Assembly (NCBI RefSeq): GCF_900129325.1
Contig: NZ_FQUP01000005.1
Location: 124,001-188,000 of the forward strand
Direction: 5' to 3'
Source: Kaistia soli DSM 19436
GTDB taxonomy: Bacteria > Pseudomonadota > Alphaproteobacteria > Rhizobiales > Kaistiaceae
Length of the DNA stretch: 64,000 nt
Made by a program: the position numbers and the translations under genes. The notes under the pieces are model-generated. The model saw only the letters and a list, made by a program, of their open reading frames with translations, did not search any database and was not told where the DNA came from. Positions 26,471 through 34,982 of this stretch are shown here, piece after piece. Numbering within the stretch: the first letter of the stretch is position 1; every line of letters starts with the position of its first letter.

Positions 26471-29400
26471 AACTCGGTCTTGCCGGCTCGCTCACGCGTG
26501 CCTTCATCGCGTCGCCTTTGACGCCGCTCTTCCTGCTGGCCGCCTTCGCGCTCGGCATGGTCGCTCTCATCACGCTGCCACGCGAGGAGGAGCCGCAGAT
26601 CCGTGTGCCGATGGTCGATATCCGCGTCGAGGCCAGTGGACTCAAGGCGGAGGACGCCGAGAAGCTCGTGACGGAACCGCTCGAGACCATCGTCAAGAGC
26701 ATCGACGGCGTCGAGCATGTCTATTCGACGACGGAAGATGACGGCGTTCTCGTCACGGTCCGTTTCGCGGTTGGTACATCGGCCGATGCGGCCGTGCTGC
26801 GCGTGCATGAGAAGGTTCGCGCCAATCTCGACCGCATCCCAGTCGGTATTCCCGAGCCGCTGATCGTCGGCCGTGGCATCGACGATGTCGCGATCGTCGT
26901 CGTCAATATCGCCCCGAAGCCGGAGGCCGCGGCACGATGGACGGCGGATGGCCTGACTCGGGTCGCGCGCGAACTGCAGATCGAACTCGCCAAGCTGCCG
27001 GATATCGGCTTGACCTATCTCGTCGGCGAGCAAGGCGAGCAGTTCCGTGTCGAGCCGGACGGCGAGAAGCTCTCCCTTTACGGCGTGACGCTGGCGCAGC
27101 TTCAGGAGAAGATCTCCGGCGCCAACCGGTCGTTCGAGGTCGGCCGGGTGCGCGACGACGGCCAGCAGAGAACGCTGGTGGCCGGGCAGACGCTGCAGCA
27201 GCTCAGCGATATCGACAATCTCGTCATCACCGCGCGCGACGGCCGGCCGGTCTATGTCCGCGATGTTGCCAATATCGTGCTGGCGACCAGTCCGAACGAG
27301 ACGCTCGTCACCGCCGTGACGCGCGATGGAGACAGCCTGGTTCGGACGCCGACCGTCTCGCTCGCCCTTGCCAAGCGACCGGGCACCAATGCCGTCGTCA
27401 TCGCCGATGCCATCACGAAGCGACTTGACGCCGTGCGGGGCACAGTCGTCCCGGATGACCTCATGCTGACCGTGTCGCGTAACTATGGGGAGAGCGCCAA
27501 CGAGAAGGCGAACGAGCTGCTGTTCCATCTCGGCCTCGCGACGATCTCGATCGTCGCTCTCGTCGCCCTTGCGATCGGCTGGCGCGAAGCGGCCGTCGTT
27601 GCGCTCGTCATCCCGACTACGATCCTTCTGACCCTGTTCGCGGCTCGGCTGATGGGCTACACGCTCAACCGCGTAAGCCTGTTCGCGCTGATCTTCTCGA
27701 TCGGCATCCTCGTCGACGACGCCATCGTCGTGATCGAGAACATTGCACGCCATTGGGCGATGAAGGACGGGCGGCCGCGCGCGCAGGCGGCCATCGAAGC
27801 GGTGGCCGAGGTGGGCAATCCCACCATCGTCGCGACGCTGACGGTCGTGGCCGCGCTGCTGCCGATGCTCTTCGTCTCGGGAATGATGGGCCCCTATATG
27901 AGCCCGATCCCCGCCAACGCGTCGGCGGCGATGCTGTTATCGTTCTTCGTCGCGGTGATCCTGACGCCCTGGCTGATGCTTCGCTTCGCCGGCAAGGCGA
28001 GCGGACATGGCCATGGCGAGCACGAAGCCGCGGATGGCGGGCAGCTAGGGCGGATCTACCGCGCCGTCGCACGCCCGATCCTTGCCTCGCGCGGCCGCGC
28101 CTGGCTGTTCCTGATCTTGGTCGGGGTTGCCACCATCGCGTCGATGGGGCTGATCTATACGCAGCATGTGACCGTCAAGCTGCTGCCCTTCGACAACAAG
28201 GCCGAGCTGCAGGTCGTCGTCGACCTCAGCAAAGGCTCGTCGGTCGAGGATACCAACCGCGCGCTGCAGGCGATCGTCGACCGACTCAAGGATGTTCCGG
28301 AGATCGTTTCGTTCGAGACCTATGCCGGCACGGGCGCACCCTTTAATTTCAACGGCTTGGTCCGCCACTATTATCTGCGTTCCGGGCCGCAGCAGGGCGA
28401 TGTCGCCATCAATCTGACGCCGAAGGGCGACCGGGAGCGCACGAGCCATGCGGTTGCGCTCGCAATCCGCGACCGGCTCAAGGGGCTCGACCTGCCGCAG
28501 GGGACGGCCGTCAAAGTCGTCGAGCCGCCCCCCGGACCGCCGGTCCTTGCGACGCTGCTCGCTGAGATTTATGGCCCCGACGCCGCTACGCGGCGCGCCG
28601 TCGCCGGCAAGGTTCGCGAGGCCTTTTCGAGCGTTCCCTATATCGTCGATGTCGACGACAGCTATGGCGTCCCGGCCGAGCGCGTGCGTCTCGCTATCGA
28701 TCAGGACAATCTCGAATACTACCGTGTCGAGCAGGGCGATGTTTATGACGCCATCAATGCGCTCTATGCCGGCAAGACGGTCGGCTATTCGCATCGCGGC
28801 GAGGGGCGGCAGCCGATCCCGATCCGCATCGCGCTGCCAAAGGAAGAGGGGGTCGTCGACGCCCGCGCGCTGGCAACGCCCGTCCCGGCGGATGCATTGC
28901 CAGGCGGGAGGGGCGTCGTTGAGCTCGGCGACGTCGTCAGTGTGAGCCGCGAACCGGCGTCCTACCCGATCTTCCGCCACAATGGCCGCGCGGCCGAGAC
29001 GGTCACTGCCGATCTCGCCGGCACTTTCGAAGCGCCCGTCTACGGCATGATCGCGGTCAGCGATGCCATCGACAAGGCGGATTGGGGCAGTGTGCCGAAG
29101 CCAACCATCGCGCTGCATGGCCAGCCTGACGACGAGACAAAGCCGACCCTCCTATGGGACGGCGAGTGGGAAGTCACCTGGGTGACGTTCCGCGACATGG
29201 GCGCCGCTTTCGGCGTCGCGATCCTCGGCATCTATATTCTCGTCGTGGCGCAGTTCGGCTCATTCCGCCTGCCGCTGGTCATCTTGACGCCGATCCCGCT
29301 GACGCTGATCGGCATCATGATCGGCCACTGGCTGTTCGGCGCGCCCTTCTCGGCGACCTCGATGATCGGCTTCATTGCGCTTGCCGGCATCATCGTGCGC

Positions 29401-29697
29401 AACTCGATCCTGCTGGTCGATTTCATCCGCCATGCCCGAACGCCTGGGCGGCCACTTATCGACGTGTTGCTGGAGGCGGGATCGATCCGCTTCAAGCCGA
29501 TCCTTCTGACGGCGATCGCGGCAATGATAGGCGCAGCGGTGATCCTGACCGACCCGATCTTCCAGGGTCTTGCGATCTCGCTGCTCTTCGGCCTCGCATC
29601 CTCGACCGCGCTGACGGTGCTCGTCATCCCGGCCATCTATGTCGCTTTGCGCGGCGAGAAACGAGGCGCGGTTGGCGTGAGACCCACGAAGCCCTAG
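26467..29697 (+). CDS. RND efflux pump permease
   Basis: This 1076-aa AcrB-family proton-driven pump has 12 membrane helices in two halves, each with a large periplasmic loop. The TM4 proton-relay aspartates are in SIGILVDDAIVVIENIARHW. It opens SLTRAFIASPLTPLFLLAAF with LPREEEPQI, typical of the subgroup found beside DUF2892 genes. A histidine/acidic stretch GHGHGEHEAADG lies in the central cytoplasmic loop and may be of no special function. The local BigR-type regulator suggests induction by reactive sulfur species or a related stress. The substrates are unknown. Confidence 0.92.
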   Translation: MKLGLAGSLTRAFIASPLTPLFLLAAFALGMVALITLPREEEPQIRVPMVDIRVEASGLKAEDAEKLVTEPLETIVKSIDGVEHVYSTTEDDGVLVTVRFAVGTSADAAVLRVHEKVRANLDRIPVGIPEPLIVGRGIDDVAIVVVNIAPKPEAAARWTADGLTRVARELQIELAKLPDIGLTYLVGEQGEQFRVEPDGEKLSLYGVTLAQLQEKISGANRSFEVGRVRDDGQQRTLVAGQTLQQLSDIDNLVITARDGRPVYVRDVANIVLATSPNETLVTAVTRDGDSLVRTPTVSLALAKRPGTNAVVIADAITKRLDAVRGTVVPDDLMLTVSRNYGESANEKANELLFHLGLATISIVALVALAIGWREAAVVALVIPTTILLTLFAARLMGYTLNRVSLFALIFSIGILVDDAIVVIENIARHWAMKDGRPRAQAAIEAVAEVGNPTIVATLTVVAALLPMLFVSGMMGPYMSPIPANASAAMLLSFFVAVILTPWLMLRFAGKASGHGHGEHEAADGGQLGRIYRAVARPILASRGRAWLFLILVGVATIASMGLIYTQHVTVKLLPFDNKAELQVVVDLSKGSSVEDTNRALQAIVDRLKDVPEIVSFETYAGTGAPFNFNGLVRHYYLRSGPQQGDVAINLTPKGDRERTSHAVALAIRDRLKGLDLPQGTAVKVVEPPPGPPVLATLLAEIYGPDAATRRAVAGKVREAFSSVPYIVDVDDSYGVPAERVRLAIDQDNLEYYRVEQGDVYDAINALYAGKTVGYSHRGEGRQPIPIRIALPKEEGVVDARALATPVPADALPGGRGVVELGDVVSVSREPASYPIFRHNGRAAETVTADLAGTFEAPVYGMIAVSDAIDKADWGSVPKPTIALHGQPDDETKPTLLWDGEWEVTWVTFRDMGAAFGVAILGIYILVVAQFGSFRLPLVILTPIPLTLIGIMIGHWLFGAPFSATSMIGFIALAGIIVRNSILLVDFIRHARTPGRPLIDVLLEAGSIRFKPILLTAIAAMIGAAVILTDPIFQGLAISLLFGLASSTALTVLVIPAIYVALRGEKRGAVGVRPTKP

Positions 29698-29705
29698 ATT
29701 CCGGT

Positions 29706-29725
29706 TACCCGCGGCGCGGCGGGTA
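29706..29725 (+). terminator. Terminator-like hairpin after the RND pump gene
   Basis: TACCCGC (29706-29712) and GCGGGTA (29719-29725) form a 7-bp stem eight bases after the pump stop codon. There is no T-tract. It separates the pump from the NUDIX gene. Confidence 0.4.
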
Positions 29726-29780
29726 CGGGAGGGCGGATTTCGATGAGGCTGGATGGCGGGGCGATCGGCGAGGGCGCGCA

Positions 29781-30260
29781 ATGAAGGCGCGCACCGGCAA
29801 GCCCGAAAGCGCCGGCATCCTCATGTATCGCGGGCGCCCGCCGGCGATTGAGGTGCTGCTCGTGCATCCGGGTGGGCCATTCTGGCAGAAGCGCGACGCT
29901 GGCGCCTGGTCGATTCCAAAAGGCGAATGCGAGCCGGGAGAGGCACCCGATTTTGCGGCGCGGCGGGAGTTTGCCGAGGAAATCGGCGTCATACCGACGG
30001 GCCGACTCATTCCGCTTGGCCATGTGCGCCAAAAGGCCGGCAAGCTGGTGCATGGCTTTGCCATGGAGGGCGATTTCGACCTGTCGCGTTTCGCCAGCAA
30101 CCTCTTTGAGATGGAATGGCCTCCCAAGAGCGGGCGGATGCAGAGCTTCCCCGAGGTCGATCGCGCGGCGTGGTTCGATCTGCCGACGGCGCGGACGAAG
30201 ATCAATGCTGGTCAGGCCGAACTGCTCGATCGGCTGGAGGTTGCGCTCGATCCTCCGTAG
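29781..30260 (+). CDS. NUDIX hydrolase
   Basis: This 159-aa protein contains the NUDIX box GECEPGEAPDFAARREFAEE followed by IGV, which fits the GX5EX7REUXEEXGU pattern and supplies the metal-binding glutamates. The first strand SAGILMYRGRPPAIEVLLVH and the C-terminal EVDRAAWFDLPTARTKI with W-F are typical of the Ap4A-hydrolase/MutT-like branch. ATG 29781 has a GAGGG site upstream. It converges with the alcohol dehydrogenase gene with only five bases between stop codons. The nucleotide substrate is unknown; homologues are often annotated simply as NTP pyrophosphohydrolases. Confidence 0.87.
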   Translation: MKARTGKPESAGILMYRGRPPAIEVLLVHPGGPFWQKRDAGAWSIPKGECEPGEAPDFAARREFAEEIGVIPTGRLIPLGHVRQKAGKLVHGFAMEGDFDLSRFASNLFEMEWPPKSGRMQSFPEVDRAAWFDLPTARTKINAGQAELLDRLEVALDPP

Positions 30261-30265
30261 CGCGC

Positions 30266-31249
30266 TCACGGCACCAGCACAGCAGCGCCCTGGAAACGGC
30301 CGACCCGGAGGCCGTCCAGGGCTTCGTTGGCTTTCTCCAGTGGATAGACCGTCGTGGTTGTGCGGACACCGGCCGTGAGCGCGATGGCCAGGAATTCGTG
30401 GGCATCCTGCCGTGTCAGGTTGGCGACCGAGACGAGCTGGCGTTCCTCCCACAGCAGATCATAAGCAAATTCCGGGATCGGGCTCATGTGAATGCCGCCA
30501 CAGACGACGCGGCCTCCCTTCTTCACCGCGGCCAGCGCCTTCGGCACCAGGGCACCGACGGGCGCGAACAGGATCGCTGCGTCTAGCGGTTCGGGCGGCG
30601 CGTCGTCGGACGACCCGGCCCACACGGCGCCGAGGGAACGCGCCATCGCCTGAGCCGCCGCGTCGCCCTCTCGCGTGAAGGCAAAGACGCGGCGACCCTG
30701 GAAACTGCAGACCTGCGCGAGGATATGCGCCGCCGCGCCAAAGCCGTAGAGGCCGATTGCGCCGCCGTCTCCAGCGATCTTGAGCGAGCGCCAGCCGATC
30801 AGCCCGGCGCACATCAATGGGGCGGCGGCTACCGGATCGTCATAGCCGTCCAGCGGGAAGGCGAACGCAGCGTCGGCGATGACATGCGTCGCGAAGCCGC
30901 CGTCGCGGGTGTAGCCGGTGAAGAGAGGGTCGTCGCAGAGGTTTTCGCGCTCGGTCCGGCAATAGACGCAGTGGCCGCAGGTGTGGCCGAGCCATGGCAC
31001 GCCGACCCGCATTCCGACGGCCGGTTGGAGCACGCCGCGCCCGGCCGCTTCGACAATGCCGACGATCTCGTGACCCGGGATGATAGGCAGGCGAGGGTTC
31101 GGCAATTCGCCATCGACGACATGGAGATCGGTGCGGCACACGGCGCAGGCCTCGACGCGAACGCGGATCTCGCCGTGCCCCGGCGTCGGGGTCGGACGCT
31201 CCTCCAGCGTCAATGGTGATCCGATGGCGTGCAGAACCATGGCTCTCAT
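30266..31249 (-). CDS. Zinc-dependent alcohol dehydrogenase family protein
   Basis: This 327-aa medium-chain dehydrogenase has catalytic zinc ligands in EACAVCRTDLHVVDGE and IIPGHEIVG. The structural zinc cluster is GHTCGHCVYCRTERENLC, and the Rossmann segment is GAIGLYGFGAAAHILAQVCS. It belongs to the AdhA-like group that oxidises primary or aromatic alcohols with NAD(P). It precedes nothing on its strand except the convergent NUDIX gene and lies 12 bp downstream of the host-attachment protein, so these two are likely co-transcribed. The physiological alcohol is unknown. Confidence 0.9.
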   Translation of the reverse strand: MRAMVLHAIGSPLTLEERPTPTPGHGEIRVRVEACAVCRTDLHVVDGELPNPRLPIIPGHEIVGIVEAAGRGVLQPAVGMRVGVPWLGHTCGHCVYCRTERENLCDDPLFTGYTRDGGFATHVIADAAFAFPLDGYDDPVAAAPLMCAGLIGWRSLKIAGDGGAIGLYGFGAAAHILAQVCSFQGRRVFAFTREGDAAAQAMARSLGAVWAGSSDDAPPEPLDAAILFAPVGALVPKALAAVKKGGRVVCGGIHMSPIPEFAYDLLWEERQLVSVANLTRQDAHEFLAIALTAGVRTTTTVYPLEKANEALDGLRVGRFQGAAVLVP

Positions 31250-31261
31250 AGCGGGTTCCGA

Positions 31262-31711
31262 TCAGCCACCAGCGAGATGACGCTCGATCTGCGCGATCGG
31301 CAGGTTCACGAGGTCCTTGCCAAGCTCATGCTTGACGATGGGCCGTACCGAGGCCGGAAGCGCTTCCCGCAGAATGCCGAGGGCATGTGGCGGGGCGACG
31401 AGCACCAGCACACGGGCCTGCCGTTCCTGCAGCAATCCCGCGACCTCGTTGGCGACGCGTTTCAGAAATGCCGCCTCTTCGGCCTCGTGCCAATCGGTCA
31501 TCTCGACGGAGCTGCGGCTCTCGCCGACCGATTGATGGACGCGGCCGGGTCTATCGGTCCCAAGCTCATGAGCGGCCTCGGCGTGATGTTCCCAAACGTC
31601 GACGAGCTTCAGATTGACGAGCTCGGCGTCTCCCTCATTCTGCAAGACGAGCGCCTTGGCGCCGTCACAGACGAGTACCCAGCCGCGGCGCGGAATGTCG
31701 ATGCGTTCCAT
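31262..31711 (-). CDS. Host-attachment protein (AtsE-like) family
   Basis: This 149-aa protein matches the small cytoplasmic family named after an Azospirillum/Rhizobium host-attachment factor. It opens RGWVLVCDGAKALVLQNEGD. The middle region EEAAFLKRVANEVAGLLQER and the segment LVLVAPPHALGILREALPAS follow, as in archaeal eRF1-like fold members. ATG 31711 is chosen for its GGAGGAG site (in TCCGGAGGAGACGACC). Family members occur widely in bacteria that do not attach to hosts, so the name should not be read as function. Confidence 0.85.
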   Translation of the reverse strand: MERIDIPRRGWVLVCDGAKALVLQNEGDAELVNLKLVDVWEHHAEAAHELGTDRPGRVHQSVGESRSSVEMTDWHEAEEAAFLKRVANEVAGLLQERQARVLVLVAPPHALGILREALPASVRPIVKHELGKDLVNLPIAQIERHLAGG

Positions 31712-31870
31712 GGTCGTCTCCTCCGGATGGCGGCGGACTGCAACTGGCAGGGTCGCCTCCGTCATCGAAGGGAGCTTCGCCGAGAACGCGCAGAGGCGCG
31801 TTGCGTTCGATCAATCGCGGGAGGGTTCCGCGCGGCCAGCGAGCAGCGCCGCGCCGTGCAGATGCGTTTA

Positions 31871-31893
31871 GAGGCCGGGAGTGACCCGGCCTC
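31871..31893 (-). terminator. Hairpin downstream of the orphan periplasmic protein gene
   Basis: GAGGCCGGG (31871-31879) and CCCGGCCTC (31885-31893) form a perfect 9-bp stem with a 5-base loop. It sits about 70 bp after the stop of the minus-strand gene 31965-33077, inside a 253-bp gap with no gene. The T-tract is absent. Confidence 0.5.
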
Positions 31894-31964
31894 GCGCAAT
31901 ATCGATATCAGCAAGCACGCGGTGGACCGGCCGTCTCGACGGGTCTGCAGCGTGGCGCTTGATG

Positions 31965-33077
31965 CTAGGGCAGGTCGGCGAGCGATGCAGCGCCGGGTCC
32001 CGGCGTGATCAACGTCGGCCACTGGTGCGAGCCGAACGGGACCTTGGGCGGCAGGGAGGTCATCATTCCACGTGCCTTGGTCTCGGCGACGATCGAGTCG
32101 CGCGCGTCGCCTCCCATCAGCTCGTAGTCCATGAGATGCGGGCTGCCGAAGAAGGTTTCGCCGACGGTGCGATCGGCAATGATGCGGGTGAGCGAATCCA
32201 GCATGTCCTGCTGGGTCGTCGTAAACGACACGGTTTCGATGAGGATCAGCCGGTCATTGATCGCTTCCGGCGGGAAGAACTGCGCCAGGACGCTGAAGAG
32301 CACGTTGTTCTGCCGCGCGACATAGATCGTGTTGCTGGCTGCGTAGACCTTGTCCCAGTCCGGCCCGAGCTGCTGTTTCCAGTCGGCCAGCACGCCCATC
32401 CAGTGCTTCACCTGGGTATCGGCCGCCCATTTGATGTTGAGCTTGAGCTGGTTCTTCTGCTTGGCGGCGAAGTCCTGCACGGCGGCGAAAGAGATGACTC
32501 CGTCGGCGATCGACTTGTCGATGAAGTCGATATTTTCCTGGATCAGCGCCTTGTTGTTGGCGCGCCAGTCCTCGGGCATCGACGTCGCATCAAGGCTATC
32601 GAGAGCTGCCTTCAACTGGACGCGATAGGCGAGAACAGGCGTCTGCCACGATGTGTCGCCAACCTTGCCGATATGCGGGCCGACCACGACGCCAAGCGCC
32701 ATGACGCTGTGGCCGATCGACTTCAGCAGCTGGTAGACCTCGGGCACCGGAGGCGCGTCGAGTGGCGGCTGGCCGGGGCGGTAGAGCGTGAAGCGTCCGC
32801 CCGTGCCCGAGAAGAGGCCGAGGATCACCGGATGCTGGGCGAGGATGCTGGCCTGGACCAGACGGCCGGCGCTCTCATAGAGCGTGAACATGCCGGTGTT
32901 GAGCGCGAGCACATTCTGCCGTGCGGTATCGGCCGGTGTCGGCACCGAGGCGCCGACGATCACGTCCATATAGGACGGAATGCCGGACTCGGCCATCGCG
33001 CCGGACGTCCCAGCAAGTGCCGTGAACGCTAGTAAAGTCGAGACCATCAGCGCGCGAGCGCCACGATGTCTTCTCAT
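31965..33077 (-). CDS. Unrecognised secreted/periplasmic protein
   Basis: This 370-aa protein has a clear signal peptide (RALMVSTLLAFTALAGTSGAMA, cleavage before ESGIP). I do not recognise the mature domain. It is mostly helical, with segments such as YQLLKSIGHSVMALGVVVGP, VQDFAAKQKNQLKLNIKWAA and IYVARQNNVLFSVLAQFFPP. It has no cysteine in the mature part, no transmembrane helix after the signal and no enzyme motif I can name. It diverges from an AraC regulator across a 404-bp region, the usual layout for a regulated target. It is either a novel family or one named only as hypothetical. Confidence 0.8.
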   Translation of the reverse strand: MRRHRGARALMVSTLLAFTALAGTSGAMAESGIPSYMDVIVGASVPTPADTARQNVLALNTGMFTLYESAGRLVQASILAQHPVILGLFSGTGGRFTLYRPGQPPLDAPPVPEVYQLLKSIGHSVMALGVVVGPHIGKVGDTSWQTPVLAYRVQLKAALDSLDATSMPEDWRANNKALIQENIDFIDKSIADGVISFAAVQDFAAKQKNQLKLNIKWAADTQVKHWMGVLADWKQQLGPDWDKVYAASNTIYVARQNNVLFSVLAQFFPPEAINDRLILIETVSFTTTQQDMLDSLTRIIADRTVGETFFGSPHLMDYELMGGDARDSIVAETKARGMMTSLPPKVPFGSHQWPTLITPGPGAASLADLP

Positions 33078-33481
33078 TGTCCGCTTCCTCCCTCATTCTT
33101 GATTTCAACGCGCGGCCGAAAACCTTCGATACGTCGCGCATCGAAGGTCGCGGCCGAGCCAAATATTGTCGGGGCAACAGAATTCGTACACCGGGCCGGT
33201 CGATCGGCGCTGTCGCGCGCGAGCCCGAAGACAGGTAGCGGCGCCATACGATCCAATCGCGATTGCCAAAATCCGGGAAGTGCTTATCGTGCCGGGACAG
33301 ATCATTGCGGAAGCTGAAGCGGGGGCTCCAGCCAATCGGCGTGATCATGCGAATTTGTCGCGATCGTCTCTTTGTTTTTTATTGAATTGTCGCAATCGCC
33401 GGATCGGTTGAACGTTCGTGTGGTGGCGCCGAATTCTGTTTCTCTTCACGTTTAGCGTTGCTTTGTTCGGAATCGATAGGC
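33078..33481. promoter_or_regulatory. Divergent control region with a direct repeat
   Basis: This 404-bp gene-free region separates the orphan periplasmic protein gene and the AraC regulator. A near-repeat occurs at 33352-33366 (AATTTGTCGCGATCG) and 33385-33398 (AATTGTCGCAATCG). The two are about 32 bp apart, close to three helical turns, and separated by a T-rich stretch. AraC regulators often bind such direct repeats, but the link is inference. Confidence 0.5.
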
Positions 33482-34501
33482 ATGGCGTCTCAGGTCCCCC
33501 GCAAGATCCTTGACCACATGTCTCTGCTGGGGGACGTGCATGTCACCCCAGAAAATCTTGGAATGATGACCGTACGGTCGACGGAGGGAATCCCGGAGGG
33601 GGAGCGGCTCGATTATTGGCGCCATTCTGTCCTGTACCGCATGGAGCCGATCGCGGAAGAAGGCGGCAAACCATTTGCAGGCCGGCTGGTCTATATCGCC
33701 GGAGAAAACTGCGCCTTCGTGCACAATGTCTCGGAAGCCATCCACACACGGCGTGATCGAGCACGCCTGAGGCGGGATGATTGCGACGAGATTCTTGTCG
33801 GCCTCGTGGAGCGGGGCGCGCCGAGCCGGCTCAGCCATGAGGGCAGCCAGACGCTCCGGCAGGACGATCTCTGTATCGCCGATTTTTCCCGGCCGATCGA
33901 ATATATGCAGGCTCGCAATCGGGAAATCACGCTGATGTTCCGGCGCTCCAGCCTCACGGACGCGCTAAAGGGGGACGTGTCGACCCTGGCCGGACGTCTG
34001 TTGCCGCGCGGCGGGATATCGGCAATCCTGCGCTCGCATCTTCGTCTGATCGCCATCGAAGCCGCCAACATGTCCGCACGAGAGCGGGCGGCGATGATCG
34101 CGGCGGCTTCCGAGATGACGCTCTTGGCGCTTCAAAGGGAATTCAGGACAGGCGCTGACGAAGAGCAATTCCCGACCGGTCTCTATGCGGCGGCGATGAC
34201 GGTGATCCGTCACTATTGCTGGAATCCTGAACTCAATCCGGAGATCGTTGCCAGCCGCGTCGGATGTTCGCGCGCCACGCTCTACCGGATCTTCGCAGCG
34301 GAATCGGAGAGCGTCGCGCGGGTGATCTGGAATGCCCGTCTCGATCGAGCGCACGCGCTCCTGATGGCTTCCTCGGAAAGCGGCGCCTTCATCTCCGACA
34401 TTGCCTTCCGAAGCGGCTTCATCGACATGCCGACCTTCAACCGCATGTTCAAGCGTCGGTTCGACAGGACGCCGACCGAGGCAAGGCTCGGCACGCGCTA
34501 G
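33482..34501 (+). CDS. AraC-family transcriptional regulator
   Basis: This 339-aa regulator has an N-terminal AraC_binding_2-like sensing region. It contains GERLDYWRHSVLYRMEPIAE, RLVYIAGENCAFVHNVSEAI and LRQDDLCIADFSRPIEYMQA. The C-terminal HTH_18 domain (about 235-335) contains VASRVGCSRATLYRIFAAES and ISDIAFRSGFIDMPTFNRMF. ATG 33482 is chosen over a TTG eight codons upstream. Its likely targets are itself and the divergent secreted protein gene. The effector molecule is unknown. Confidence 0.9.
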   Translation: MASQVPRKILDHMSLLGDVHVTPENLGMMTVRSTEGIPEGERLDYWRHSVLYRMEPIAEEGGKPFAGRLVYIAGENCAFVHNVSEAIHTRRDRARLRRDDCDEILVGLVERGAPSRLSHEGSQTLRQDDLCIADFSRPIEYMQARNREITLMFRRSSLTDALKGDVSTLAGRLLPRGGISAILRSHLRLIAIEAANMSARERAAMIAAASEMTLLALQREFRTGADEEQFPTGLYAAAMTVIRHYCWNPELNPEIVASRVGCSRATLYRIFAAESESVARVIWNARLDRAHALLMASSESGAFISDIAFRSGFIDMPTFNRMFKRRFDRTPTEARLGTR

Positions 34502-34592
34502 GGCTGCCGACTCCACGGCACAAAACGATTGTGCACTTCACGAGCGTCGCCTATCGTCATTTCCATGATCCTTGAATGATCGGAATATCAAA

Positions 34593-34982
34593 ATGACTCT
34601 GTCCGAGCAGCAGGCGCTTGATGCCTTTGGGGCGCTTTCGCAGGAGACGCGGCTGAGGATGGTCAAGGCGCTGGTGGTGGCCGGTCCCGAGGGCATGCCG
34701 GCCGGCGCCGTCGCGGACGCTGTTGGAGTTCCGGCGTCGAGTGCCTCGTTTCATCTAGCTCATCTCGAACGGGCCGGCCTCCTGACATCGCGGCGCGAGT
34801 CACGCTCGATCATCTATGCCGCCGACTATGCCGGGCTCTCGGCGCTGGTCGGATTCCTGATGCTCGATTGCTGCCAGGGTCATCCGGCCGTATGCGCCCC
34901 GGCGGCCGATACATGTGCCGCGGCCTCGTGTTGTCTACCGGCGGAAGTCGTCACTGAACTGGCCGACCCGGTAAACCCATGA
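34593..34982 (+). CDS. arsR: Arsenite-responsive ArsR repressor
   Basis: This 129-aa winged-helix repressor has a DNA-binding segment around AVGVPASSASFHLAHLERAG. The C-terminus is cysteine-rich: C93 and C94 (LDCCQGHP), C101, C108, C113 and C114. The C93-C94...C101 arrangement is similar to ArsR proteins that bind As(III) through C-terminal vicinal cysteines rather than the classical alpha-3 site, which is absent here. ATG 34593 is preferred over a TTG seven codons upstream. It overlaps the acr3 gene by four bases and should repress the operon until arsenite binds. Confidence 0.9.
   Translation: MTLSEQQALDAFGALSQETRLRMVKALVVAGPEGMPAGAVADAVGVPASSASFHLAHLERAGLLTSRRESRSIIYAADYAGLSALVGFLMLDCCQGHPAVCAPAADTCAAASCCLPAEVVTELADPVNP

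Noticed and set aside
26233-27753. A 506-codon minus-strand frame within the RND pump gene
   Set aside because: It is rich in Asp/Arg/Gly with no domain and is opposite a textbook RND pump sequence.
33458-34575. Overlapping alternative frames near the AraC and arsR starts, including a TTG start at 33458 and one at 34572
   Set aside because: ATG codons at 33482 and 34593 give the family N-termini. The upstream codons add only a few residues without support.
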